Below are positions 1-8,312 of a stretch of DNA of 64,000 nt, in pieces (the first letter of the stretch is position 1; each line of letters opens with the position of its first letter). The DNA lies in NCBI GenBank assembly GCA_937967995.1, contig CALBTB010000009.1, positions 558,001-622,000 on the forward strand. Direction: 5' to 3'. Below the pieces are notes generated by a model, which was not told the origin of the DNA, did not search any database, and was given only the letters and a program-made list of their open reading frames with translations. Both the position numbers and the translations under genes were made by a program. The stretch comes from an uncultured Gammaproteobacteria bacterium (GTDB lineage: Bacteria; Pseudomonadota; Gammaproteobacteria; UBA6429; Thiohalophilaceae).

Positions 1-892
1 CAATAGTGTTGCCGACTTCTTCCAGTGTCGATACATCATGACCGTTTAAACCAAAACGACGTTCCACGACTTCACGTTGCTTGTCGGTCAACTGTGACAG
101 CCATTGTTCGATGTTACCGCGCACATCATCGTCCTGTAACAACAGGACCGGGTCGGTATTGTTTTCATCCGGAATGGCATCGAGCAATGAATTGTCTGCA
201 TCGCGTCCCAACGGACTGTCGACCGAGGCAATGCGTTCGTTTAAACCCAGCATGCGTTTCACATCATCGATGGGCTTGTCGAGCATTTCGGCAATTTCTT
301 CAGGGCTGGGTTCGTGATCGAGGGTTTGAGCAAGATGGCGGGCGGCACGCAGGTAAATATTGATTTCCTTGACCACGTGAATCGGCAGTCGAATCGTGCG
401 GGTCTGGTTCATGATGGCCCGCTCGATGGTCTGGCGAATCCACCAGGTGGCGTAAGTGGAAAATCGAAAGCCACGTTCAGGATCGAATTTTTCAACCGCG
501 CGAATCAGGCCAAGATTGCCTTCTTCGATAAGATCCAGCAGGGCCAGTCCACGATTGAGATAACGGCGTGCAATCTTCACCACCAGGCGCAGATTGCTTT
601 CGATCATTTTCTTGCGACCGGCCTCTTCGCCCTTTTGCGCCATCCGTGCATAGTGCACTTCTTCTTCGGCAGTTAATAACGGGGAATAGCCGATCTCACT
701 CAGATACAGGCGGGTTGCATCGAGCTGACCGTCGGGGATCTGGCCGGGAGTGAACACATTTTCCTGTTCTTCCTCTTCATCTTCGACATCGATATCTGCA
801 TCATCGACATCTTCAATTGCCATTTCCTCTTCTTCCTTGTCGGGTGTCTCGTCCTGCTTCTTTTTGGCTTTCGCCTCGCGTTGTTCCCTCAT
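1..892 (-). CDS. rpoS: RNA polymerase sigma factor RpoS (3' end outside window)
   Basis: This is the stationary-phase and general-stress sigma factor, which directs core RNA polymerase to stress promoters. The start codon is ATG at 890-892 and the frame stays open to base 1, giving about 297 residues. The C-terminal part (most of region 4) lies outside the window. After an acidic, low-complexity N-terminus of about 55 residues comes DATRLYLSEIGYSPL (region 1.2). Region 2 follows with NLRLVVKIARRY, LDLIEEGNLGL and FSTYATWWIRQ, and then region 3 and the start of region 4 (LTDKQREVVERRFGL). The 1.2 motif and the neighbouring nlpD-pcm-surE genes separate it from RpoD and RpoH. In relatives the main rpoS promoter lies inside nlpD, upstream on this strand. 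Confidence 0.96.
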   Translation of the reverse strand, partial: MREQREAKAKKKQDETPDKEEEEMAIEDVDDADIDVEDEEEEQENVFTPGQIPDGQLDATRLYLSEIGYSPLLTAEEEVHYARMAQKGEEAGRKKMIESNLRLVVKIARRYLNRGLALLDLIEEGNLGLIRAVEKFDPERGFRFSTYATWWIRQTIERAIMNQTRTIRLPIHVVKEINIYLRAARHLAQTLDHEPSPEEIAEMLDKPIDDVKRMLGLNERIASVDSPLGRDADNSLLDAIPDENNTDPVLLLQDDDVRGNIEQWLSQLTDKQREVVERRFGLNGHDVSTLEEVGNTI

Positions 893-912
893 ACTCCATC
901 CACCTACCTGGG

Positions 913-1755
913 TTAACGTCGTTTTGGCAAGTAGCGTAACGGGTCAACCGGTTTGCCGTTGCGTCGTACTTCAAAATGCAACATGGCCCGGTTGGTTTCG
1001 CTACTTCCCATATCCGCGATATGCTGGCCTTTTCTTACTACCTGGTCTTCCTTAACATGAAGCCGCTTGTTATGTGCGTATGCACTGAAATACGTATCAT
1101 TATGTTTAATGATGATAAGCTTTCCATAACCACGCAGTCCACTGCCACTATACACAATCTCACCATCGGCCGCAGCGTAAACACGCTGTCCGGAGCGTCC
1201 CGCGATATCAATTCCTTTTTTTCCACTGTCCCTGGCTGAGAAAGTACTGATTATCTTCCCTTTTGCCGGCCACTGCCAGGTGATTTTCCCCTTGTAATTC
1301 GTGGACTTGGTGCGTTTTGTTACAGATTCCGTGCGCGGACGTTTCGCCGCTGTCGATTTTGGCGGGCTGTAACGTGGCGCCGGCCGTGGTGTGACTTTTT
1401 TACGTGTTATACCAGTTGGTCGGGTGACGTGTATGCGATCACCGGGGTAAATCGTGTATGGCGCACGTATATTATTCCAGTTCGCCACATCCCGAACATC
1501 ATGCCCATACTGCCAGGCGATGGAATACAGGGTGTCACCTTTTTCTACATGATGGTAACCCGAATTCGGTATTACAGACCGTTCAACTGTGGCAGGTGTA
1601 TCGGATCGGGCGGGTGGTGGTACGGGATCACGGGTGACGCGTGGGTTTTTGATGCCGGTATAGTAGCCGTACGAGTAATCATTACGTTCGACCGCACAGC
1701 CATATAAAAAAAATAATAAGACAGTGATAAATCCGGCTTTAAGCATGCGTCCCAT
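913..1755 (-). CDS. nlpD: murein hydrolase activator NlpD (LysM + LytM lipoprotein)
   Basis: This is an outer-membrane lipoprotein that activates the septal amidase AmiC during cell separation. The 280-residue protein begins with a lipoprotein signal peptide whose lipobox ends LYGC, with the lipidated Cys at residue 20. A LysM peptidoglycan-binding domain spans about 67-110 (HHVEKGDTLYSIA to YPGDRIHV). After a basic, proline-rich linker, a LytM/M23 domain spans about 165-278. The LytM zinc ligands are degenerate: KKGIDIAG lacks the first His, and MLHFEV keeps only one His of the HxH motif. This is the pattern of NlpD/EnvC activators rather than active peptidases. It lies 20 bp upstream of rpoS, as in most Gammaproteobacteria. 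Confidence 0.95.
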   Translation of the reverse strand: MGRMLKAGFITVLLFFLYGCAVERNDYSYGYYTGIKNPRVTRDPVPPPARSDTPATVERSVIPNSGYHHVEKGDTLYSIAWQYGHDVRDVANWNNIRAPYTIYPGDRIHVTRPTGITRKKVTPRPAPRYSPPKSTAAKRPRTESVTKRTKSTNYKGKITWQWPAKGKIISTFSARDSGKKGIDIAGRSGQRVYAAADGEIVYSGSGLRGYGKLIIIKHNDTYFSAYAHNKRLHVKEDQVVRKGQHIADMGSSETNRAMLHFEVRRNGKPVDPLRYLPKRR

Positions 1756-2340
1756 TTATATAAGTTTGTAAACGACAAAGGCAACCAGCGCGATGATGAT
1801 CACCGCCCAGCCCAGTTGGTCGACGTACTGGCGCAACCGGACTTCCATGGCCTCGCCTCCCCAGTACATCAAACCGGCTACCAGGAAAAACCGCGCGCCG
1901 CGACCAATCAATGACGCCAGTGTGAATGGCAACAATGCCATACTGAGTGCCCCGGCCCCAATCGTGAAAATCTTGTAGGGAATCGGTGAAAAACCGGCGA
2001 CAAATACCGCCCACGGTCCCCATTCGCTAAAGCTGCTCACCGCCCGTTGATACACCTCCCAGTAACCGTACTCGTGTAACAACGGCTCGATCAGCTCAAA
2101 GGCGAACACGCCAATGGCATAGCCCATCAGGCCACCCAACACTGAGGTGATGGTGGTAATTGAGGCATAACGCCAGGCCCGCCTGGGCTGGGCCAGCGAC
2201 ATGGGCGCCAGCATCACGTCCGGTGGCGGAAACGGTAGCACGCAGGATTCCGCAAAACTGAGACCGCCCAGGTAGTACTGGGCATGCCGGTGGCGTGACC
2301 AGCGCATGACACGATCGAACAGTTGCGAAAACAGCGACAT
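1756..2340 (-). CDS. YqaA-family (DedA/VTT-like) inner-membrane protein
   Basis: This 194-residue protein has four to five hydrophobic segments. It carries the SNARE-associated/VTT signature of the YqaA branch of the DedA superfamily: an N-terminal re-entrant region with FAESCVLPFPPPDVML, the motif FVAGFSPIPYKIFTIGAGA, and a final membrane anchor at about 172-193. DedA-family proteins are linked to membrane integrity and lipid-carrier flipping, but no specific substrate is established for YqaA proteins. The stop codon directly abuts the nlpD start (1755/1756), and pcm lies immediately upstream, so it belongs to the surE-pcm-yqaA-nlpD transcription unit. The membrane family is clear from the sequence; a transport or scramblase role would be inference. 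Confidence 0.85.
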   Translation of the reverse strand: MSLFSQLFDRVMRWSRHRHAQYYLGGLSFAESCVLPFPPPDVMLAPMSLAQPRRAWRYASITTITSVLGGLMGYAIGVFAFELIEPLLHEYGYWEVYQRAVSSFSEWGPWAVFVAGFSPIPYKIFTIGAGALSMALLPFTLASLIGRGARFFLVAGLMYWGGEAMEVRLRQYVDQLGWAVIIIALVAFVVYKLI

Positions 2341-3000
2341 TCAGACCTGACCCTTTAACATGGGTACAAAACTGACCCAATCGAGTTCCTGTTCTTCGGT
2401 ACCCGTCTCCGTGCGAGTGATGACCTTGAGCCGCTGCTGCATGGATTTGCCGACCGGTATGATCAAACGTCCGCCCATCGACAGTTGCTGAATCAGGTTC
2501 TTGGGAATGATTTCCGGCGCAGCCGTGACGATGATCGCGTCATAGGGTGCATGGGCTTCCCAGCCGGCATAACCGTCACCGAGCTTGAGTCGCACGTTAT
2601 GCAGGTTGAGTGTATTGAGGCGCTGGCGGGCCTGGTTTAGCAGGTGGCTGATGCGCTCGATGCTGTACACCTGGTCTACCAGCTGGGCCAGGATGGCCGT
2701 CTGGTAACCGGAGCCCGTACCGATTTCCAGCACCTTGCTGGGCACTGTCGGCTGCATGATCGCTTCGGTCATCCGCGCCACGATGTAGGGCTGGGAGATG
2801 GTCTGGCCGTGCCCGATCGGCAGGGCAGTATCTTCGTAAGCACGGCTGGCCATGGCCTCGTCCATAAACAGGTGCCGCGGGGTATCGCGAATGACTGACA
2901 GTACCCGCTGGTCCTGAATACCCTCTTCTTCGAGCCGTTTGATCAGCCTGTCACGGGTCCGTTGGGAGGTCATCCCAATGCCATCTCTCATCACGCTCAT
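2341..3000 (-). CDS. pcm: protein-L-isoaspartate O-methyltransferase
   Basis: This is a cytoplasmic repair enzyme that methylates L-isoaspartyl residues with S-adenosylmethionine, so that damaged Asn/Asp sites can revert. The 219-residue protein has the PCMT N-terminal motif ending in ALPIGHGQTISQPYIVA and SAM motif I, VLEIGTGSGYQTAIL. Later elements are DAIIVTAA and GGRLIIPVG. The ATG start overlaps the surE stop as ATGA (2997-3000), so translation is probably coupled. The order surE-pcm-yqaA-nlpD-rpoS ties it to stationary-phase survival. Confidence 0.96.
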   Translation of the reverse strand: MSVMRDGIGMTSQRTRDRLIKRLEEEGIQDQRVLSVIRDTPRHLFMDEAMASRAYEDTALPIGHGQTISQPYIVARMTEAIMQPTVPSKVLEIGTGSGYQTAILAQLVDQVYSIERISHLLNQARQRLNTLNLHNVRLKLGDGYAGWEAHAPYDAIIVTAAPEIIPKNLIQQLSMGGRLIIPVGKSMQQRLKVITRTETGTEEQELDWVSFVPMLKGQV

Positions 3001-3749
3001 GTGGGTACCCTGGCCAGCCAGTCGTTCAGTTCGTTGAGGGTATCATACCGGGTCAGGTCCACCTGTAACGGGGTGACGGAGACATAGCCCTCGCGGACCG
3101 CATGAAAATCCGTCCCATCCCCTTCCTCGCGCTCACCACCGGGCGGTCCGACCCAGTACATTTCACGCCCTCGTGGGTCCCTGTCCTTGATGACGGGCTC
3201 GGATTTGTGTCGATGCCCCAGCCGGGTGGTCCGAAAGCCCGCCAGATCCGCATAGGGCCGGTCCGGGACATTGATGTTCAGGATGGTGTCCGTGGGCAGA
3301 GGTAATTTGGACAGCTGAGCGAGCAATCGCACCACGACCTCGGCCGCTGTCTCGTAATGACTCGGGTTTTCGCCGACCAGCGACACGGCAATCGCCGGCA
3401 GGCCCAGAAAACGCCCTTCCATTGCCGCCGCCACCGTGCCGGAATACAGGACATCATCGCCCAGGTTGGCACCGTCATTGATGCCCGACACCACGATGTC
3501 CGGTTCTTTGGCCAGCAGGCCGGTGATGGCCAGGTGGACGCAGTCGGTCGGTGTGCCATCAACCCGAACCACGCCATCGGACAGCGTATGGGCGCGAATT
3601 GGATCGTCCAGGGTCAGGGAATTACTGGCACCGCTGCGATTGCGATCCGGTGCCACTACGGTGACTTTGGCTGTTTGTGCAAGTCGCTTTGCCAGACACC
3701 GAATCCCCGGTGCCTCGTAGCCATCATCGTTACTAAGCAATATGTGCAT
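2997..3749 (-). CDS. surE: 5'/3'-nucleotidase SurE
   Basis: This metal-dependent nucleoside monophosphatase acts in survival and nucleotide turnover in the cytoplasm. It begins MHILLSNDDGYEAPGI, where the two Asp residues are metal ligands. It continues with RSGASNSLT and the VSGINDGANLGDDVLYSGT loop, all diagnostic for SurE. The start is placed at ATG 3749 because the family begins with this beta strand. A TTG at 3770 in frame would add seven residues and contains the GGAGG that probably serves as the Shine-Dalgarno for the ATG, at a long spacing of about 14. The gene is 250 residues long and overlaps pcm by 4 nt. Confidence 0.96.
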   Translation of the reverse strand: MHILLSNDDGYEAPGIRCLAKRLAQTAKVTVVAPDRNRSGASNSLTLDDPIRAHTLSDGVVRVDGTPTDCVHLAITGLLAKEPDIVVSGINDGANLGDDVLYSGTVAAAMEGRFLGLPAIAVSLVGENPSHYETAAEVVVRLLAQLSKLPLPTDTILNINVPDRPYADLAGFRTTRLGHRHKSEPVIKDRDPRGREMYWVGPPGGEREEGDGTDFHAVREGYVSVTPLQVDLTRYDTLNELNDWLARVPT

Positions 3750-3795
3750 GCGTTTTTTCGAAACCTCCAAGGGACCACTTCACCCTCGATGAGGT

Positions 3796-3801
3796 AATAT
3801 A
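3796..3801 (-). promoter_or_regulatory. possible -10 element for the surE operon
   Basis: The roughly 96-bp divergent gap between surE and the Smr gene is AT-rich. On the minus strand it contains TATATT 46 bp before the ATG, next to the 10-bp palindrome TGTAATTACA. I see no convincing -35 at 16-18 bp, so the promoter is tentative. Confidence 0.3.
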
Positions 3802-3845
3802 CTGTAATTACATCAAAAACACATTCACCGCGAGCACGACCAGGC

Positions 3846-4388
3846 ATGCCGAACAACGACGACAACGATTCGAATGACCAGGACCTGTTCCGGCGTGCCG
3901 TCAGTGGCAGCCGGCGATTGCGTGCGGATAAAATCCACCCTTACCGACAGCGGATTGCACCCGTTCCCCGCCAGCGACAGTACGATGACCAGGCCGTCCT
4001 GCAGGAATCACTTGCACCACTTTCGTTTGATACCGAGATCGATCTGGACAACGAAGCGGAATTTGCACGTTCAGGTGTGCAACAGCGTGTAATGCGCAAA
4101 CTTCGTCGCGGTCAGTTCAGTATCGAGGCCGAACTGGACCTGCACCGCATGACCACCGACCAGGCCTATGAGGCCCTGACCCAGTTTATTCAGCGCTGTC
4201 AGGCACAGGATAAACGCTGCGTACGCATCGTCCACGGCAAGGGGCTGCGCTCGGCCAACCAGAAAGCCGTGCTCAAATACAAGGTGAACCACTGGTTACG
4301 GCACTGGGATAATGTGCTGGCCTTCTGTACCGCGCGCCGCTGTGATGGCGGCTCCGGTGCACTTTATGTACTGCTGCGACGTTCTTAA
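3846..4388 (+). CDS. Smr-domain protein (SmrA/SmrB-like putative nuclease)
   Basis: This 180-residue protein has a charged, low-complexity N-terminus and a C-terminal Smr domain at about 95-178. The domain carries the LDLHRMT motif, the RIVHGKGLRS motif and the ending GGSGALYVLLRR. Smr domains act as endonucleases: SmrB cleaves mRNA at collided ribosomes, and MutS2-linked Smr domains act on nucleic acids. The length and N-terminal layout resemble the stand-alone YdaL/SmrA-type proteins of Proteobacteria. The exact substrate cannot be read from the sequence. It is transcribed divergently from surE and separates surE from truD, which are neighbours in many relatives. Confidence 0.88.
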   Translation: MPNNDDNDSNDQDLFRRAVSGSRRLRADKIHPYRQRIAPVPRQRQYDDQAVLQESLAPLSFDTEIDLDNEAEFARSGVQQRVMRKLRRGQFSIEAELDLHRMTTDQAYEALTQFIQRCQAQDKRCVRIVHGKGLRSANQKAVLKYKVNHWLRHWDNVLAFCTARRCDGGSGALYVLLRRS

Positions 4389-4439
4389 CCCTGCTAATCA
4401 TGTGTGAATCCGGCAGTCCCCGTGAAATGCCGGGCTGAC

Positions 4440-4467
4440 TAAAGATTTCTCATTTTTTACCCGATAA
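4440..4467 (+). promoter_or_regulatory. sigma-28 (FliA)-like promoter for the chemoreceptor gene
   Basis: TAAAGATT (4440-4447), 12 bp, then CCCGATAA (4460-4467) closely matches the flagellar sigma-28 consensus TAAAGTTT-N11-GCCGATAA. There is one mismatch in each half and the spacer is one base longer. It lies 46 bp upstream of the ATG of a methyl-accepting chemotaxis gene, the kind of gene FliA normally controls. An imperfect hairpin (4410-4415 with 4428-4433) precedes it. Confidence 0.62.
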
Positions 4468-4513
4468 CTCTTTCATCGACGCGGCACGATTCTGCCCTGT
4501 ACTGGAGTAAACA

Positions 4514-5725
4514 ATGAAACAATTAGTCAGCCCCGCCATCATGATCCTGAATCGTTTATCCCTGACGATGAAAATCGTGCTTCTGTTTCTGATGAGTCTT
4601 GTACCCAGCGGCATTATGGGATGGATTGCCATCATGGGTGTGGCCGACCCGGCGATTAAACATGCCATGTTTGCCGTGACGGCAGCGAGTATGGTGATCT
4701 TTGTTTACTTTGTAATAGCCTACTTCGTGTCACAAAAGTCCGCCTTTAATACACTGCAGAGTGTACTCATCAAAATGAGCGATGGTGACATGACCACGCG
4801 CATGGTGATCGATAACAAGGATGAAATGAAAGTGATCGCCACCGCGTTTAACCACATGGTTGAAAAATTCGAAGCGCTGGTTCAGCAAATCACCAGTGCG
4901 ACCGGACAACTGGCAGCAGCATCGGAAGAAATGGATACCGTGGCACGCAATGCCAGTAAAAATATCGAACGCCAGACCCGCGAAACCGAACAGGTTGCAA
5001 CAGCCATGAATGAAATGACGGCCACCGTGCAAGAAGTCGCCAACAATGCCGCCTCTGCTGCCGACGCGGCGAATAATGCGGACAATGAAGCCAAAGGCGG
5101 TAAAGCCATCGTATTGAAAACGACCTCCGCCATTCAGGAACTGGCTGACAATGTCGAGCGCACGGCCAAGGTGATTCATCAACTGGAAGAAGATTCAGAA
5201 AACATCGGTACCGTACTGGATGTGATCAAGGGTATTGCCGAACAGACCAACCTGCTGGCATTAAACGCCGCCATCGAAGCGGCACGGGCCGGTGAACAGG
5301 GACGCGGTTTTGCGGTCGTGGCAGACGAAGTTCGCACCCTGGCAAGTCGCACCCAGACATCGACGCAGGAAATTCAGGAAATGATCGAACGCCTGCAAGG
5401 TGGTGCGCGCAATGCGGTGGAAGTCATGGAACAGGGTCGGACTTCCGCACATTCCGGTGTGGAACAGGCCAGTGAAGCCGCCACCTCGCTGGAAGCTATT
5501 ACCCATGCGGTCACCACGATTAACGAAATGAATGCCATGATTGCTTCGGCGGCAGTAGAACAAACGTCCGTGGCCGAAGACATGAACAAAAGCATCGTGA
5601 ATATCAGCCATTTGTCGCAGGAAACCGCGGGTGCGGCCGATCAAACCACCGCGGCCAGCAGTGAATTGTCCAAACTGGCCACGACACTGGAATCACTCGT
5701 CAGCCAGTTCAAGATCTCCGCCTGA
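4514..5725 (+). CDS. methyl-accepting chemotaxis protein without a periplasmic sensor domain
   Basis: This 403-residue receptor signals to the CheA/CheW array. Two membrane segments (about 20-42 and 52-73) are separated by a loop of only about nine residues, so no periplasmic ligand domain exists. A HAMP region (about 74-123) and a long coiled-coil signalling domain follow. The hairpin tip motif is EQTNLLALNAAIEAARAGEQ followed by GRGFAVVADEVR, which is diagnostic for MCPs. No NWETF-type CheR tether is present at the C-terminus. The signal sensed may be membrane state, internal energy or a partner protein. Its last 33 bp overlap the 3' end of truD on the other strand. Confidence 0.93.
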   Translation: MKQLVSPAIMILNRLSLTMKIVLLFLMSLVPSGIMGWIAIMGVADPAIKHAMFAVTAASMVIFVYFVIAYFVSQKSAFNTLQSVLIKMSDGDMTTRMVIDNKDEMKVIATAFNHMVEKFEALVQQITSATGQLAAASEEMDTVARNASKNIERQTRETEQVATAMNEMTATVQEVANNAASAADAANNADNEAKGGKAIVLKTTSAIQELADNVERTAKVIHQLEEDSENIGTVLDVIKGIAEQTNLLALNAAIEAARAGEQGRGFAVVADEVRTLASRTQTSTQEIQEMIERLQGGARNAVEVMEQGRTSAHSGVEQASEAATSLEAITHAVTTINEMNAMIASAAVEQTSVAEDMNKSIVNISHLSQETAGAADQTTAASSELSKLATTLESLVSQFKISA

Positions 5726-6751
5726 TACGTCTACCAGTTCCCTTATAACACCGGTGGCATAGCTGCCGGTGGGTAAGTCAAAGCGTAATGTCAGTGTCTT
5801 GCGCTGATTATCCAGTTCATACAACAGATTCTCCGGTATCACGCGCAATGCCCGCCGGTCCGGTTTTAACCGCGCCGCTTTTAATCCTTCTAACCAGGCC
5901 GGCCATTGCTGCAAAATATCATTCTCAAGATCACGGACTACTGCGCGACTGATATTATCTCCATCGCCATATAACGGGCCGCTGGGATGAATATCGCCTT
6001 CGGCAACGCGCTGAATTATCTCCGCCGTAATCGTCTCTTCACTAAAAAAGCGTTTGCTGCCGGCCAGCACAAACACATCTCCCTCCAGTGCTGTGACCCA
6101 GGTGTGTTGTTCGACCCGCGTCGCCAGTACATGATTAAACAACCAGGCGCGGGCCGCTGAGAGATAAATCGATCGCTTTTGTTTATCGATACGCGTTCTG
6201 TTTTTAAAATACGCATCGACCGCCAACAGGTTTTGCCGCTGATGTCCGAAACGTTGTTCACCGAAATAGTTTGGCACGCCGGTTTGCTGGATGAATGATA
6301 TTCGATCGCGCAACGCGGTTTCGTCCACTGTCACTTCACGAATAACAATCTGGAAATGATTGGCGCGAATCGCACCGCGACGTAACTTGCCGCGATGTCG
6401 TGTCGCATGAAGAATTTCCACACCTTCGATATGCAGTTTTGCCAGCGCGCTGTCTGTTACAAGCCGCGCTGGCACACTGAACCATTGCGTTGTGACCGCA
6501 TGCCGATCCTTGAGGCCGGCATAACCGACATCACGTAATGTACAACCCAGTTGCCGGGCCAGTTGCCGCGCCACCCAATGAGTATTGGCGCCGGTTTTTT
6601 GAATCTGTAAATAGGCGTGCTCGCCTTCACCGCTTAACGGAAACGACAAGTGCTCTTCGACGATAAAATCTTGTGGGCTGGATTTAATAATGCCGGCAGA
6701 CAACGGGTCGCCGTGTGCAGTGGGAAATGAATAATGAAATGGTCCGGACAA
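5693..6751 (-). CDS. truD: tRNA pseudouridine(13) synthase TruD
   Basis: This enzyme isomerises uridine 13 of tRNA to pseudouridine. The 352-residue protein contains the TruD catalytic motif GYAGLKDRHAVTTQWF, where the Asp is the nucleophile, and the family blocks GVPNYFGEQRFG and LSAARAWLFNHVLA. The start is a TTG at 6751, because no in-frame ATG or GTG precedes the conserved N-terminal strands. It is followed by SGPFHYSFP and lies 5 bp after the ispF stop, so start choice and operon position agree. The last 33 bp overlap the convergent chemoreceptor gene, leaving no intergenic terminator. Confidence 0.95.
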   Translation of the reverse strand: MSGPFHYSFPTAHGDPLSAGIIKSSPQDFIVEEHLSFPLSGEGEHAYLQIQKTGANTHWVARQLARQLGCTLRDVGYAGLKDRHAVTTQWFSVPARLVTDSALAKLHIEGVEILHATRHRGKLRRGAIRANHFQIVIREVTVDETALRDRISFIQQTGVPNYFGEQRFGHQRQNLLAVDAYFKNRTRIDKQKRSIYLSAARAWLFNHVLATRVEQHTWVTALEGDVFVLAGSKRFFSEETITAEIIQRVAEGDIHPSGPLYGDGDNISRAVVRDLENDILQQWPAWLEGLKAARLKPDRRALRVIPENLLYELDNQRKTLTLRFDLPTGSYATGVIRELVDVSGGDLELADE

Positions 6752-6756
6752 CGTTC

Positions 6757-7224
6757 TCAGACCAGTAACGCGCTGGCGATAACCGCAATGCCCTCTTCGC
6801 GTCCGGTGAAGCCCATTTTTTCGGTGGTGGTTGCTTTGATACTGACCTGGTTAATATTGCATTGCAGATCGGCGGCCAGGTTTTCCCGCATGGCTGGAAT
6901 ATGCGGTGCCAGTTTCGGTGCCTGGGCAATGATGGTGATATCGACATTACCAATTTCGAATTTGTCACGCTGTACCATTTGCATGACTTCACGTAACAGG
7001 ATGCGGCTGTCGACATTTTTGTATTTTGAATCGGTATCCGGAAAGTGCTGACCAATATCACCCAGCGCCATCGCACCCAGTAATGCATCGCACAGGGCGT
7101 GAATCACAACGTCACCATCGGAGTGGGCTTCGAGTCCCTTGTCGTGATCAATGCTGACACCACCGAGCACCAGCCGTGTCCCCGGTGAAAAGCGGTGTGC
7201 ATCAAATCCGTTACCGATGCGCAT
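6757..7224 (-). CDS. ispF: 2-C-methyl-D-erythritol 2,4-cyclodiphosphate synthase
   Basis: This is the fifth step of the MEP isoprenoid pathway, cyclising CDP-ME-2-phosphate to MEcPP with loss of CMP. The 155-residue protein has the zinc-ligand segment GNGFDAHRF near the N-terminus and AHSDGDVVIHALCDALLGA, with the C-terminal TTTEKMGFTGREEGIA block. Length and motifs are typical. It follows ispD with a 2-bp gap, the usual ispDF arrangement. Confidence 0.97.
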   Translation of the reverse strand: MRIGNGFDAHRFSPGTRLVLGGVSIDHDKGLEAHSDGDVVIHALCDALLGAMALGDIGQHFPDTDSKYKNVDSRILLREVMQMVQRDKFEIGNVDITIIAQAPKLAPHIPAMRENLAADLQCNINQVSIKATTTEKMGFTGREEGIAVIASALLV

Positions 7225-7226
7225 CG

Positions 7227-7982
7227 TCAGCCACCATCCGCCATGCCGTCATCAAAATCACCGATGCCAATGGCCTGTTGTTGCTTGAGTAAAAAATCCG
7301 CCAGTGCCAGATCTTCCGGTCGCGTGATCTTGATGTTATCCGCGTGTCCTTCGACAAAGCGGGTGGAATAACCGGCCAGATCCATCGCCATGGATTCGTC
7401 CGTCACCAGCGTGTTGTTGTTAAGCGCACTGGTCAATGCCTGGTGTAATTCCCCGTAACGATAAATTTGTGGCGTTAAGGCATGCCACAGATTTTCCCGG
7501 TCTACGGTACCCTGACTGTATCCTTCGGCGTTACTGTACTTCATCGTATCGCGCACCGGTAAAGCCAGAATGCCACCCACATCATCCTGACACTGGGTGA
7601 TTAACTGCTCGATATCATCCGGCCGAATGCAGGGCCGGGCCGCATCATGTACCAGTACCCAGTCGCGCGCATTGGCCTGCCGGGCGATGGCATTCAAACC
7701 GTTTAACACGGAATGACAGCGCTCCTCACCACCGGTCACGGTTTTGATTGGCCTGGCAACCCATTCGAGATGCAGATCCTTCCAGTGTTGATCGTCTTCA
7801 TGCAACACAACAATGATTTCTGAAATCACCGGATGCATCGACAGGCGTCGCAATGTGTGCTCAAGCACGCTGCGCCCGGCCAGGGACAAATACTGCTTGG
7901 GAATATCGCCACCCATGCGCCGTCCAACACCCGCGGCAGGTACAATCGCCCAGTATCGCACCCTGTCTGTGTGAGTCGTCAT
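7227..7982 (-). CDS. ispD: 2-C-methyl-D-erythritol 4-phosphate cytidylyltransferase
   Basis: This enzyme catalyses CTP + MEP to CDP-ME, the third step of the MEP pathway. The 251-residue protein shows the nucleotidyltransferase signature VPAAGVGRRMGGDIPKQYL near the N-terminus, VLVHDAARPCI in the middle and ITRPEDLALADFLL near the end. A tail of about 20 residues (DDGMADGG at the end) extends past the usual C-terminus. It sits between ftsB and ispF as in E. coli and Pseudomonas. Confidence 0.96.
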   Translation of the reverse strand: MTTHTDRVRYWAIVPAAGVGRRMGGDIPKQYLSLAGRSVLEHTLRRLSMHPVISEIIVVLHEDDQHWKDLHLEWVARPIKTVTGGEERCHSVLNGLNAIARQANARDWVLVHDAARPCIRPDDIEQLITQCQDDVGGILALPVRDTMKYSNAEGYSQGTVDRENLWHALTPQIYRYGELHQALTSALNNNTLVTDESMAMDLAGYSTRFVEGHADNIKITRPEDLALADFLLKQQQAIGIGDFDDGMADGG

Positions 7983-8013
7983 GAAATTGAGAGGTTATTG
8001 AAGATACGTTATG

Positions 8014-8298
8014 TTATTCAGCCATCTTGTCATCGATGACCTGAATATAGGTTTCATTCTTTTTGATCATGCCCAGCTCACTGCGGGCACGCTCTTCGAT
8101 GGCAGCCAGACCGCTTTTGAGATCATGCACTTCCGCTGCCAGCATATCATTACGCGCCTGCAGGTGTTCGTTTTCAGTCCGTTGATGTGCAATGTCACTT
8201 TCCAGTTTCCAGGCCGCCGTCAGGCTGCCTTCACCGATCCACAGATCGTACTGCAGAACGAGAATCAGGGCGGTCAGACTGAAGGCAAGTAGTTTCAT
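8014..8298 (-). CDS. ftsB: cell division protein FtsB
   Basis: This small bitopic divisome protein joins FtsL and FtsQ to license septal peptidoglycan synthesis. The 94-residue protein has one N-terminal membrane segment (about 3-20), the typical YDLWIGEGS segment just outside the membrane, a leucine/hydrophobic heptad coiled coil at about 32-70, and the conserved ARSELGMIKKNETY segment. It lies between eno and ispD, its conserved position. Confidence 0.95.
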   Translation of the reverse strand: MKLLAFSLTALILVLQYDLWIGEGSLTAAWKLESDIAHQRTENEHLQARNDMLAAEVHDLKSGLAAIEERARSELGMIKKNETYIQVIDDKMAE

Positions 8299-8312
8299 TT
8301 TTTAACCAGTAA

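Noticed and set aside
4410..4433. CCGGCA-TGCCGG hairpin after the Smr gene as a Rho-independent terminator.
   Set aside because: The loop is 12 nt and the T-run (4453-4458) starts 20 bases after the stem, too far for a terminator. The T-run lies inside the sigma-28-like spacer.
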